DNA of 40,693 bases from the NCBI GenBank assembly GCA_937983055.1, contig CALJLA010000058.1, positions 1 through 40,693 of the forward strand, given 5' to 3'. This document shows, one piece after another, positions 8,648 to 16,490 of this stretch. Position 1 is the stretch's first letter. Each line of letters begins with the position of its first letter. Below the pieces are notes generated by a model. It searched no databases. It was given only the letters and a program-made list of their open reading frames with translations, and was not told the DNA's origin. Origin of the DNA: an uncultured Pseudomonadota bacterium. GTDB taxonomy: Bacteria; Pseudomonadota; Gammaproteobacteria; Burkholderiales; Eutrophovitaceae. The position numbers and the translations under genes were made by a program.

Positions 8648-10861
8648 ATGAAAACACGACGAAAAAGCCGCAGCGATGCGGCGCGGCGACAGCGATCGGT
8701 GCGCGCCGCCGATCCGTTCCTCGAGCGGGAGCGCGCGCGTTACGATCGCCCGCTGCCGAGCCGGGAATACATTCTTCAGATCCTTGAGTCGCGGGGCGTG
8801 CCGGTCGACGAAGACGACCTCGCGGCGCTGCTCGAGATCGAAGACGACGAACGGGGCAACTTCGGCCGGCGGCTCGCTGCGATGGAGCGCGAAGGCCAGA
8901 TCATGCGCAATCGCAAGGACGCGATCTGCGTCGTCGGGAAGCTGCGGCTGATCTCCGGCGTGGTTCAGGGGCATCCCGACGGCTTCGGTTTCGTGCTGCG
9001 CGATGACGGGGAAGACGACCTGTTCCTGTCGCCGGGGCAGATGCGGGCGGTGATGCATGGCGACCGCGTGCTCGTGCGGGAGGGCGGCATGGGCCCGCGC
9101 GGCCGCCGCGAGGCCGCGGTGGTCGAGGTGCTTGAGCGCGCCCAGAGCAAACTGGTCGGCCGCTTCACAAAGGAGCATGGCATCGCGCTGGTGATTCCCG
9201 AGGACCGGCGCATCAGCCAGGACGTGCTGATACCCGGCGGTGGCGCGAGGCAGGCCAAGCCGGGTCAGGTGGTGGTCGCGGAGATCGTGGAGCAGCCGAC
9301 GCGGCACTCGCAGCCGATCGGCCGCATTCTGGAGGTGCTCGGCGACTATGGCGATCCGGGCATGGAGATCGAGATCGCCCTGCGCAAGCACCGGTTGCCG
9401 TACGAATTCCCGCGCGAAGTGGAGCGCGCCTGCCGGCGCTTTCCGCAGGGCGTGACCGATGCGGACCGGCAGGGGCGCGTCGACCTCAGGGACCTGCCGC
9501 TGGTGACCATCGATGGCGAAACCGCGCGCGATTTCGACGACGCGGTTTACTGCGAGCGCCGCGGCAAAGGTTACCGCCTGTGGGTCGCCATTGCCGATGT
9601 CAGCCACTACGTGCGGCACGGCGATCCGCTCGACGCGGAGGCACGCAACCGCGGCAATTCGGTGTACTTCCCGCGCCGGGTGATACCGATGCTGCCCGAA
9701 GTGCTGTCCAACGAGCTGTGCTCGCTCAATCCGCAGGTCGACCGGCTGTGCGTGGCCTGCGAGATGGAAGTCGGGCCGCGCGGCGAGATCGGCGAGTACC
9801 GCTTCTATCCGGCGGTGATGCATTCGCGGGCGCGGCTGACCTACACCACGGTGGCTGCAGCCTTGGCCGATCCGCACGGCGAGGCCGCCCGCGGGGTCGG
9901 CGGGCTGCTCGGACACCTTCAGGCGCTGGATGAGATCTTCCGCAAGTTCGCGGGCGCGCGTTCGAGGCGGGGCGCCATCGATTTCGAGACCATCGAAACC
10001 CAGATCTTCTTCGATGAGCACAGCAAGATCGAACGCATCGAGCCGGTGCGGCGCAACGACGCCCACCGCATCATCGAGGAGTGCATGCTCGCGGCAAACG
10101 TCTGTGCCTCGGATTTCCTCAGCCGCCACGCTCATCCGGCACTGTATCGCGTGCACGAAGGCCCGACACCCGAGAAGCTCGCGGCGCTGCGTGAGTTCCT
10201 GGCCGAGTTCGGCCTGCAGCTCGGCGGCGCGGACGACCCCCGGGCGAAAGACTATGCGCGCCTGCTCGAGAAAGTGAAGGACCGACCCGATGCGCAGCTG
10301 CTGCAGACAGTGATGCTGCGCTCGCTCAAGCAGGCCGTCTACAGTCCGGACAATGTCGGGCACTTCGGGCTGGCCTACGAGTCGTATACCCACTTTACCT
10401 CGCCGATCCGCCGCTATCCGGATCTGGTCATCCACCGTTCGATAAAGGCGCTGCTGGAAAAGCAAAGCTACGATCCCGGCAATTGGGTCGATCTTGGCAG
10501 ACGCTGCTCCGAGACCGAGCGGCGCGCTGACGAAGCGACCCGAGACGTCGAGAACTGGTTGAAGTGCTATTTCATGCGCGACCGCGTGGGCGAAAGCTTC
10601 GAGGGCACGATCAGCGCGGTGACCGGCTTCGGTATTTTCGTCGCGCTCGACGCCTTCTACGTCGAAGGCCTGGTTCACGTCTCGGAGCTGGGCGCCGATT
10701 ACTTCCAGTTCGATGCCGCCCGTCACCAGCTGATCGGCGAGCGCACGCGCACGCGCTTTCGCCTGGGCGATCGTGTGAAAGTGACGCTGGTGCGCGTCGA
10801 CCTCGACCAGACCCGCATCGACTTCGTCCTTGCCGAGGGAGGCGCCCCGCGCCGGCGCTGA
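8648..10861 (+). CDS. rnr: Ribonuclease R
   Basis: This 737-residue 3'-5' exoribonuclease degrades structured RNA and takes part in rRNA quality control. The N-terminal winged-helix domain (about 30-90) is followed by cold-shock domains (about 100-250). The RNB catalytic domain carries the acidic cluster DFDD at residues 295-298 (TARDFDDAV). A C-terminal S1 domain covers about 640-730 (GESFEGTISAVTGFGIFVAL). The protein stops with GGAPRRR right after S1, so the long Lys-rich tail of E. coli RNase R (813 residues) is essentially absent. There is no strong ribosome binding site before the ATG. The rlmB start lies 1 nt after the stop. Confidence 0.95.
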   Translation: MKTRRKSRSDAARRQRSVRAADPFLERERARYDRPLPSREYILQILESRGVPVDEDDLAALLEIEDDERGNFGRRLAAMEREGQIMRNRKDAICVVGKLRLISGVVQGHPDGFGFVLRDDGEDDLFLSPGQMRAVMHGDRVLVREGGMGPRGRREAAVVEVLERAQSKLVGRFTKEHGIALVIPEDRRISQDVLIPGGGARQAKPGQVVVAEIVEQPTRHSQPIGRILEVLGDYGDPGMEIEIALRKHRLPYEFPREVERACRRFPQGVTDADRQGRVDLRDLPLVTIDGETARDFDDAVYCERRGKGYRLWVAIADVSHYVRHGDPLDAEARNRGNSVYFPRRVIPMLPEVLSNELCSLNPQVDRLCVACEMEVGPRGEIGEYRFYPAVMHSRARLTYTTVAAALADPHGEAARGVGGLLGHLQALDEIFRKFAGARSRRGAIDFETIETQIFFDEHSKIERIEPVRRNDAHRIIEECMLAANVCASDFLSRHAHPALYRVHEGPTPEKLAALREFLAEFGLQLGGADDPRAKDYARLLEKVKDRPDAQLLQTVMLRSLKQAVYSPDNVGHFGLAYESYTHFTSPIRRYPDLVIHRSIKALLEKQSYDPGNWVDLGRRCSETERRADEATRDVENWLKCYFMRDRVGESFEGTISAVTGFGIFVALDAFYVEGLVHVSELGADYFQFDAARHQLIGERTRTRFRLGDRVKVTLVRVDLDQTRIDFVLAEGGAPRRR

Positions 10862-10862
10862 C

Positions 10863-11618
10863 ATGGGCGAGACTTCGATCGTCTTCGGGTTTCATGCCGT
10901 TACCGGGCGCCTGCGCCACGGCGCCGGCAGCGTTCTGGAGATCCTGGTCGACGAACGCCGGCACGATCCGCGGCTGAGGCGGCTGCTCGATCTGGCCGCA
11001 CGGTCTGGGGTGCGGGTGCAGGCGGTGGCCGCGCAGCGGCTGGACGGCCTGGCGGGCGAGGGGCGCCATCAGGGTGTGGTGGCCCGGGTGCGGCCAGCGG
11101 CCGCTGCGCACGACCTCGACTCGGTACTGGCCGCCGCGGCCGGGGTACCGCTGCTGCTGGTGCTGGACGGCGTTCAGGACCCGCACAACCTCGGCGCCTG
11201 CCTTCGGGTCGCCGACGCGCTCGGCGCGCATGCGCTGGTGGCGCCGAAGGATCGCGCGGTTGGGCTCACGCCGGTGGCGGAAAAAGTCGCGTCTGGCGCT
11301 GCGCAGACCGTGCCTTATGTTGTCGTAACGAATCTGGCGCGCAGCCTGGGAGAGATGCAGGACGCCGGACTGTGGGTGGTCGGGCTGTCCCAGCAGGCGG
11401 ACACGCCGATCAGTTCGGTGGACCTGTGCCGCGGGGTGGCCCTGGTGCTCGGGGCGGAGGGCGCTGGCATGCGTCGGCTGACCGCAGAGCGCTGCGACCA
11501 GTTGGCCAGCATCCCGATGACGGGCACGGTCGAAAGCCTCAACGTCTCGGTGGCGGCCGGCATCTGCCTGTACGAAGCCTGCCGGCAGCGTGGTTTGGCA
11601 CCGGCGCCAGGCCGGTAA
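10863..11618 (+). CDS. rlmB: 23S rRNA (guanosine-2'-O-)-methyltransferase RlmB
   Basis: This 251-residue SpoU/TrmH-family methyltransferase 2'-O-methylates G2251 of 23S rRNA in E. coli numbering. An N-terminal L30-like substrate-binding domain (MGETSIVFGFHAVTGRLR onward) precedes the SPOUT domain. The SPOUT motifs are LDGVQDPHNLGACLRVADA (motif 1), LVLGAEGAGMRRL (motif 2) and IPMTGTVESLNVSVAAGI (motif 3), forming the trefoil-knot SAM site. The ATG at 10863 is chosen because the family consensus starts just there; an upstream in-frame ATG at 10830 lies inside rnr. The rnr-rlmB pair with a 1-nt gap is a conserved RNA-maturation unit. Confidence 0.95.
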   Translation: MGETSIVFGFHAVTGRLRHGAGSVLEILVDERRHDPRLRRLLDLAARSGVRVQAVAAQRLDGLAGEGRHQGVVARVRPAAAAHDLDSVLAAAAGVPLLLVLDGVQDPHNLGACLRVADALGAHALVAPKDRAVGLTPVAEKVASGAAQTVPYVVVTNLARSLGEMQDAGLWVVGLSQQADTPISSVDLCRGVALVLGAEGAGMRRLTAERCDQLASIPMTGTVESLNVSVAAGICLYEACRQRGLAPAPGR

Positions 11619-11642
11619 GCCCTTGAGAATCCGAAAAGTTGC

Positions 11643-11672
11643 TTGAGGGCTGAGCCGCCGCAATGCTAAACT
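11643..11672 (+). promoter_or_regulatory. Probable rpsB promoter
   Basis: A -35 TTGAGG (11643-11648), an 18-nt spacer and an extended -10 TGCTAAACT (TG at 11664-11665, hexamer TAAACT at 11667-11672) lie in the 185-nt gap between rlmB and rpsB. Initiation near 11679 would give a 5' leader of about 125 nt. That is long enough for the autogenous S2-dependent control known for rpsB-tsf operons. Confidence 0.45.
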
Positions 11673-11678
11673 TCCCGG

Positions 11679-11803
11679 CTAGCTCAGGCACGTGCCGGCT
11701 CAGGCGGGCAGGCTTGGGCAATTCGCACGTCCGCGCATGCGTAGGGGTGCCCGGCAGCGTTCGGGTTCCGGCGGACGGAGGCTCAACCCGTACTGGAGTC
11801 ACT
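11679..11803 (+). promoter_or_regulatory. Long rpsB 5' leader, candidate S2 autoregulatory region
   Basis: About 125 nt between the putative promoter and the rpsB ATG contain GC-rich inverted repeats, including the 10-nt palindrome GGCACGTGCC near 11688-11697. They end with ACTGGAG before the start codon. In several proteobacteria S2 represses rpsB-tsf through the leader. I did not recognise the exact published structure here, so the role is inferred from position. Confidence 0.3.
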
Positions 11804-12550
11804 ATGTCGGTCACGATGCGTCAAATGCTCGAAGCCGGGGTCCATTTCGGGCATCAGACCCGCTACTGGAACCCGCGCATGGCCCCGTTCATCTTCGGCC
11901 ATCGCAACAAGATCCACATCATCAATCTGGAAAAGACCCTGGTCATGTACCAGGAGGCGATGAAGTTCGTGCGCCAGCTTGCCGCCAACAAGGGCACGGT
12001 GCTGTTCGTCGGCACGAAGCGCCAGGCGCGCGAGATCGTGCGCGAAGAAGCGCTGCGCGCCGGGTCGCCTTTCGTTGACTAACGCTGGCTGGGCGGCATG
12101 CTCACCAACTTCAAGACGGTCAAGCAGTCGACCAAGCGGCTGCGCGACATGGAGCAGATGGCGCAGGACGGCACCCTCGAAAAGATGTCGAAGAAAGAGG
12201 CGCTACACCTGCAGCGCGAGATGGAAAAGCTGCAACGCAGCCTCGGCGGCATCAAGGACATGACCAATCTGCCGGATGCGCTGTTCGTGATCGACGTCGG
12301 CTACCAGAAAATCGCCATCGAGGAAGCCAACCGTCTTGGCATACCGGTGGTCGGCGTGGTCGACACCAACCACAACCCGGAGGGCGTGGACTACGTGATC
12401 CCCGGAAACGACGATGCCAGCCGGGCGATCCGGCTGTATGCGCGCGGCGTCGCTGACGCGGTGCTCGAAGGCCGCAACCAGATCGTGCGCGAGATCGTGG
12501 ACGACGAGTTCGTCGAGGTGGACAGCTCCGAGGAGCAGGCGACGGCCTGA
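11804..12550 (+). pseudogene. rpsB: 30S ribosomal protein S2, interrupted by an in-frame TAA at codon 93
   Basis: The frame starts at ATG 11804 (MSVTMRQMLEAGVHFGHQTR, the conserved S2 N-terminus) and reads through to a TGA at 12548-12550. An ochre codon TAA interrupts it at 12080-12082. Reading that codon as an amino acid gives a 248-residue S2 of normal length with no frameshift: GSPFVD, then stop, then RWLGGMLTNFKTVK. Family members have Gln, His or Tyr at this position, so one substitution (CAA to TAA, or TAC/TAT to TAA) explains it. S2 is needed for 30S function and there is no second copy in the window. Everything downstream is well conserved, including GIKDMTNLPDALFVIDVGYQK and VDTNHNPEGVDYVIPGNDDA, so this is not a decayed gene. 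Sequencing or assembly error is the most likely cause; natural suppression is possible. The type pseudogene only flags the interruption. Confidence 0.9.
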
Positions 12551-12567
12551 AGGTTTCGGCTTCGCGG

Positions 12568-12593
12568 AAAGGGGCCTAGGCCCCTTTCTTTTT
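12568..12593 (+). terminator. Rho-independent terminator/attenuator between rpsB and tsf
   Basis: A perfect 20-nt palindrome at 12568-12587 (arms AAAGGGGCC and GGCCCCTTT around TA) is followed by CTTTTT at 12588-12593. It lies 18 nt after the rpsB stop and 66 nt before the tsf start. A partial terminator at this place would lower EF-Ts relative to S2, as is known for the rpsB-tsf operon of E. coli. Confidence 0.85.
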
Positions 12594-12658
12594 AACTGGA
12601 GTTGATACGATTTGCCGGCGCGTACGGGGCCGCCGCACAGATTCGGGAGCGGCAAGGC

Positions 12659-13540
12659 ATGGCGGAAATCACCGCGGCAATGGTCAAGGAGCTACGCGAG
12701 CGCACCGGGCTCGGGATGATGGAATGCAAGAAGGCGTTGCAGGAGGCTGACGGCGACCTGAAGAAAGCGGAAGACCTGCTGCGCATCAAGAGCGGCGCCA
12801 AGGCAAGCAAGGTGGCCGGGCGGATCGCGGCGGAGGGCGCGATCGGCGCCTTCATCACGCCCGACGGGTCGCGCGGCGCCCTGGTGGAGGTGAACTGCGA
12901 AACCGACTTCGTCGGCAAGGACGCCAGTTTTCTCGACTTCGTGCGCGCTGTCGCCGAGACCGCGGCGGTCCAGGGCATAACCGACCTCGAGCAACTGGCC
13001 AACGTCAAGCTCGGCGGCCAGACCCTGGAGGCTGCGCGCCAGGCGCTGGTCATGAAGCTGGGCGAGAACATGAGCATTCGCCGGGTGGCGGTGCATCAGG
13101 CGAAGGGCCTTCTGTACCAGTATCTGCATGGCAGCCGGATCGGCGTCATGGTGGATGTGGCCGGCGGCGACGAATCGCTGGGCAAGGACCTTGCGATGCA
13201 CATTGCGGCCTCCAAGCCTATCGCGGTATCGCGCGACCAGGTCGGATCCGAAACCATCGAGCGCGAGCGCGAGATCGCCAAGGCGCGGGCGCTGGAGTCC
13301 GGCAAACCGGCCAACATCGTCGACAAGATCGTGGATGGAAGCGTGCAGAAGTTCCTGTCCGAGGTCACCTTGCTCGGCCAGCCGTTCGTCAAGGATGACA
13401 AGCAGTCGGTTGAAAAGCTGCTGGCATCGAAGGGCGCGAAGGTGCATGGCTTCAGCCTGTTCGTCGTGGGCGAAGGCATCGAGAAGAAGAGCAGCGATTT
13501 CGCCGCGGAAGTGATGGCCCAGGCAGCCCAGGCGCGCTAG
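12659..13540 (+). CDS. tsf: Elongation factor Ts
   Basis: This 293-residue protein is the nucleotide exchange factor for EF-Tu. The N-terminal UBA-like domain (residues about 1-50) includes LRERTGLGMMECKKAL. The TDFV element that contacts EF-Tu is at residues 82-85 (NCETDFVGK). The two core dimerisation-like subdomains follow, with GEGIEKK near the C-terminus. The ATG at 12659 is chosen over the in-frame upstream start at 12602 because MAEITAAMVKELR is the family N-terminus and it is preceded by GGGAGCGG. It follows rpsB across an attenuator hairpin and precedes pyrH by 37 nt. Confidence 0.97.
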   Translation: MAEITAAMVKELRERTGLGMMECKKALQEADGDLKKAEDLLRIKSGAKASKVAGRIAAEGAIGAFITPDGSRGALVEVNCETDFVGKDASFLDFVRAVAETAAVQGITDLEQLANVKLGGQTLEAARQALVMKLGENMSIRRVAVHQAKGLLYQYLHGSRIGVMVDVAGGDESLGKDLAMHIAASKPIAVSRDQVGSETIEREREIAKARALESGKPANIVDKIVDGSVQKFLSEVTLLGQPFVKDDKQSVEKLLASKGAKVHGFSLFVVGEGIEKKSSDFAAEVMAQAAQAR

Positions 13541-13577
13541 ACGGGGCCGAAGCCACCCAGGAGGAGCTGGTCGCCCG

Positions 13578-14291
13578 ATGAAGCCTGCCTACAAGCGCAT
13601 ACTGCTGAAGCTGTCGGGCGAGGCTTTGATGGGGGAGGACGCTTACGGCATCAACCGCGAGACCATCGACCGCATCGTGGCTGAGGTCAAGGAAGTGGTC
13701 GATCTGGGCGTCGAAGTGGGCGTCGTCATCGGCGGCGGCAATATTTTCCGCGGCATTGCCCACGCCGCGACCGGCATGGACCGGGCGACCGCGGACTACA
13801 TGGGCATGCTCGCCACGGTGATGAATGCGCTGGCTCTTCAGGACGCCATGCGGCGCGTCGGCCTGCGCAGCCGGGTTCAGTCTGCGCTCAACATCGAGCA
13901 GGTCGCCGAGCCGTATATCCGCGGAAAGGCGATGCGCTATCTCGAACAGGGGCGGGTGGTGATCTTCGGCGCCGGCACCGGCAACCCATTCTTTACCACC
14001 GATACGGCCGCCGCGCTTCGCGGGATGGAAATGAACGTGGATATCGTGGTAAAGGCGACCAAGGTGGACGGGGTCTATACCGACGATCCCAAGGTGCATC
14101 CGGATGCGATGCGATACCAGCGCATCAGCTTTGACGAGGCCATCGTGAAGAAGCTGCAGGTGATGGACGCGACGGCACTGACGCTTTGCCGGGACCAGAA
14201 GCTTCCGATCTGCGTGTTCAGCATTTTCAAGCCGGGGGCGCTCAAGCGGGTCGTGCTCGGCGAAGATGAGGGCACGCTGGTGCACAGTTGA
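13578..14291 (+). CDS. pyrH: Uridylate kinase (UMP kinase)
   Basis: This 237-residue hexameric amino-acid-kinase-fold enzyme phosphorylates UMP to UDP. The visible motifs are KRILLKLSGEALMG at the N-terminus, the glycine-rich VVIGGGNIFRG, RATADYMGMLATVMNAL, FGAGTGNPFFTTDTAA and VDGVYTDDPK. An AGGAGGAG ribosome binding site precedes the ATG. It sits in the conserved tsf-pyrH-frr order. The stop lies 19 nt before the frr start. Confidence 0.97.
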   Translation: MKPAYKRILLKLSGEALMGEDAYGINRETIDRIVAEVKEVVDLGVEVGVVIGGGNIFRGIAHAATGMDRATADYMGMLATVMNALALQDAMRRVGLRSRVQSALNIEQVAEPYIRGKAMRYLEQGRVVIFGAGTGNPFFTTDTAAALRGMEMNVDIVVKATKVDGVYTDDPKVHPDAMRYQRISFDEAIVKKLQVMDATALTLCRDQKLPICVFSIFKPGALKRVVLGEDEGTLVHS

Positions 14292-14310
14292 CGGGAAGAG
14301 GACGACAGCC

Positions 14311-14871
14311 ATGACGATCGCAGAAGTCAAGAAATCCGCCGAGCAGAAGATGCAGAAGACGCTCGAGACGCTGAAGGCCGACCTTGGAAAAGTTCGCACC
14401 GGCCGAGCGCACGCAGGCCTGCTTGACCATATTGAGGTCGACTACTACGGCAATCCAACTCCGCTCAACCAGGTCGCCAACGTCAGCGTGCTCGATTCGC
14501 GCACGCTCGGTGTCGCGCCCTGGGAAAAGAAGATGGCGGCGGTCATCGAGAAGGCGATCCGTGACTCCGACCTGGGCCTAAACCCCGCGAGTCTCGGAGA
14601 TGTCGTCAGGGTGCCGATGCCGCCGCTCACCGAGGAGCGGCGCAAGGAACTGATCAAGGTGGTCCGGGCCGAAGCGGAGAACGCGCGCGTCGCAGTGCGC
14701 AACGTACGGCGCGACGCGATTCACCATCTCAAGGAGATGCTGAAGGCCAAAACCGTTTCTGAGGACGAGGAGCGACGCGCCCAGGACGACGTGCAGAAGC
14801 TGACAGACCGTTACGTGGCCGAGGTCGACAAGGCGCTCGCCGCCAAGGAAGCCGATCTCATGGCGGTGTGA
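14311..14871 (+). CDS. frr: Ribosome recycling factor
   Basis: This 186-residue protein works with EF-G to split post-termination ribosomes. It shows the RRF pattern: an N-terminal helix MTIAEVKKSAEQKMQKTLETLK, the LRTGRAH-like KVRTGRAHAGLLD, then VDYYGNPTPLNQVANVSV of the domain II hinge. The long C-terminal helices carry PPLTEERRKELIK and RNVRRDA. The ATG at 14311 (after GGGAAGAGG) is chosen over the frame opening at 14266, which lies inside pyrH. Its TGA overlaps the GTG start of uppS (GTGTGA at 14866-14871). Confidence 0.97.
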   Translation: MTIAEVKKSAEQKMQKTLETLKADLGKVRTGRAHAGLLDHIEVDYYGNPTPLNQVANVSVLDSRTLGVAPWEKKMAAVIEKAIRDSDLGLNPASLGDVVRVPMPPLTEERRKELIKVVRAEAENARVAVRNVRRDAIHHLKEMLKAKTVSEDEERRAQDDVQKLTDRYVAEVDKALAAKEADLMAV

Positions 14872-15650
14872 AGGCCGTGTTCTCCTCATCCACCATCAGC
14901 ATTCCCGAGTCCGGGGAAGTGCCGCGCCACATCGCGATCATCATGGACGGCAACGGCCGCTGGGCGAAGAGCCGCTATCTGCCACGTGTGGCCGGCCACC
15001 GGCGCGGGCTCGAGGCGGTTCGCGCAACCGTCAAGAACTGTGTCGGCCTCGGCGTGCAGTATCTGACGCTGTTCGCCTTCTCCACCGAGAACTGGCGCCG
15101 CCCGAAGGACGAGGTGTCGTTCTTGATAGAGCTGTTTGTGATGGCCCTCGAACAGGAAGTCGCCAAGCTGCACGCAAACAACATCCGCCTGAAAGTGGTC
15201 GGCGACCTGTCGAGCTTCGAGCCGCGCCTTTGCAAGCTGATCGAGCAGGCCGAAACCCGTACCGAGGCGAACACCGGCCTGACGCTGACCATTGCCGCAA
15301 ACTATGGCGGGCGGTGGGATCTCCTGCGTGCGGTGAACCGGATGATTTCCGAGATGCCGCACCGGGCCGGCGGCTACGTCGAGGCAGACCTGGCGCCGTA
15401 CCTGGCCATGAGCTATGCGCCGGAGCCCGACCTCTTCATCCGCACCGGCGGAGAGCAACGCATCAGTAACTTCCTTCTCTGGCAGCTGGCGTACTCTGAG
15501 CTGTACTTTACCGACGAACTATGGCCCGATTTCGACGAGCAGTCGCTCGCGCGGGCGATCGATTCGTTCCGGCGTCGCGAGCGCCGATTCGGCAGAACGA
15601 GCGATCAGTTGTCGTCACCGCCCGACCAGGCGATCGCCGACCGAACCTAG
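14868..15650 (+). CDS. uppS: Undecaprenyl diphosphate synthase (cis-prenyltransferase)
   Basis: This protein of about 260 residues makes the C55 undecaprenyl-PP carrier for peptidoglycan and O-antigen synthesis. The catalytic motif HIAIIMDGNGRWAK is at residues 21-34 with Asp27. Also present are GHRRG, FAFSTENWRRP and the C-terminal EPDLFIRTGGEQRISNFLLWQ with the conserved RTGGE-RISNF pair. The start is GTG; 14868 overlaps the frr stop, and a second GTG at 14877 is an alternative. It feeds the lipid carrier pathway next to cdsA and dxr, the latter supplying isoprenoid precursors. Confidence 0.96.
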   Translation: MKAVFSSSTISIPESGEVPRHIAIIMDGNGRWAKSRYLPRVAGHRRGLEAVRATVKNCVGLGVQYLTLFAFSTENWRRPKDEVSFLIELFVMALEQEVAKLHANNIRLKVVGDLSSFEPRLCKLIEQAETRTEANTGLTLTIAANYGGRWDLLRAVNRMISEMPHRAGGYVEADLAPYLAMSYAPEPDLFIRTGGEQRISNFLLWQLAYSELYFTDELWPDFDEQSLARAIDSFRRRERRFGRTSDQLSSPPDQAIADRT

Positions 15651-15668
15651 CCGCGGCGGCAGCCATCC

Positions 15669-16490
15669 ATGCTGAAGCAACGCCTGCTTACCGTGGCGGT
15701 AATACTTCCGCTGCTCCTCGGGCTGATTTTCCTCGCGCCGAACTGGCTGTGGAGCCTGGCGACGCTCGCCGCCATGCCGGTTGCCTCGGTGGAATGGGCG
15801 CGGCTCAGCCGCTTCGGCCCGGCCGCGACATGGGCTTTTGCGGTGGCGACCACCGGCCTGTGCGCGGCTCTGCTGGCGTATGCCCTCGCGGCTGCATCTC
15901 CCGCCGGCGAGGCCCTGCTGCTGCAGGCCGTCTGCGCGCTCGCGACGCTGTTCTGGCTGACTGCCGTGCCCGCGTGGCTGCACTTCCGCTGGCAGGTGCG
16001 CAGCCGGGCGCTGCTGGGCGCACTGGGCGTGATCCTGCTGGTGCCTCTGTGGCTGGCGCTCGTCTACCTGCAGCGGGTGCCTGTGCTGCTGCTGCTGACG
16101 CTCGGCGTGGTGTGGATTGCCGACACCGCCGCCTACTTCGCCGGGCACGCGTTCGGCAAGCGCAAGCTGGCGCCGGAGATCAGCCCCGGCAAGACGGTCG
16201 AGGGCGTGGTGGGTGCCTATGCCGCCGTGCTGTGCTACGGGCTGCTGGTGTCGCTGCTGGCGCAACCAAAGGCGGAGGCGGCGGACCATGTGGCGGTGCT
16301 GGCGTTCATCGGCATCTTGACCGCGCTCAGCGTTGGTGGCGACCTGTTCGAATCGTGGATGAAGCGTCAGAGCGGGCTGAAGGACAGCGGCCAACTGCTG
16401 CCTGGGCATGGCGGCCTGCTGGATAGAATCGACAGCCTGACTGCGGCAATGCCGTTTGCCGCGCTGTACCTGTCCGGGCTGCTGGCATGA
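15669..16490 (+). CDS. cdsA: Phosphatidate cytidylyltransferase (CDP-diacylglycerol synthase)
   Basis: This 273-residue polytopic inner-membrane enzyme converts phosphatidic acid and CTP to CDP-diacylglycerol. About seven or eight hydrophobic segments are visible. The C-terminal signature SWMKRQSGLKDSGQLLPGHG, continuing GLLDRID at about residues 229-255, is the family's defining S-x-x-K-R-x4-K-D...P-x-H-G-G-x-x-D-R-x-D pattern. The gene overlaps dxr by 4 nt (ATGA at 16487-16490). It is 18 nt from uppS. Confidence 0.96.
   Translation: MLKQRLLTVAVILPLLLGLIFLAPNWLWSLATLAAMPVASVEWARLSRFGPAATWAFAVATTGLCAALLAYALAAASPAGEALLLQAVCALATLFWLTAVPAWLHFRWQVRSRALLGALGVILLVPLWLALVYLQRVPVLLLLTLGVVWIADTAAYFAGHAFGKRKLAPEISPGKTVEGVVGAYAAVLCYGLLVSLLAQPKAEAADHVAVLAFIGILTALSVGGDLFESWMKRQSGLKDSGQLLPGHGGLLDRIDSLTAAMPFAALYLSGLLA

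Noticed and set aside
8441..10864. An 807-codon minus-strand open frame opposite rnr, also covering the tRNA gene
   Set aside because: It is antisense to a complete RNase R gene and reads through the tRNA-Leu gene; the composition is that of a shadow frame.
12080..12082. Reassignment of TAA to a sense codon in this organism
   Set aside because: TAA is the terminator of the DUF2065 gene, rlmB, dxr, lpxD, eno and the FDH alpha gene, each at the expected protein end.
12098..12550. A separate 150-residue gene downstream of the rpsB stop
   Set aside because: Its sequence is the continuous C-terminal part of S2 in the same frame, so it is annotated as part of the interrupted rpsB.
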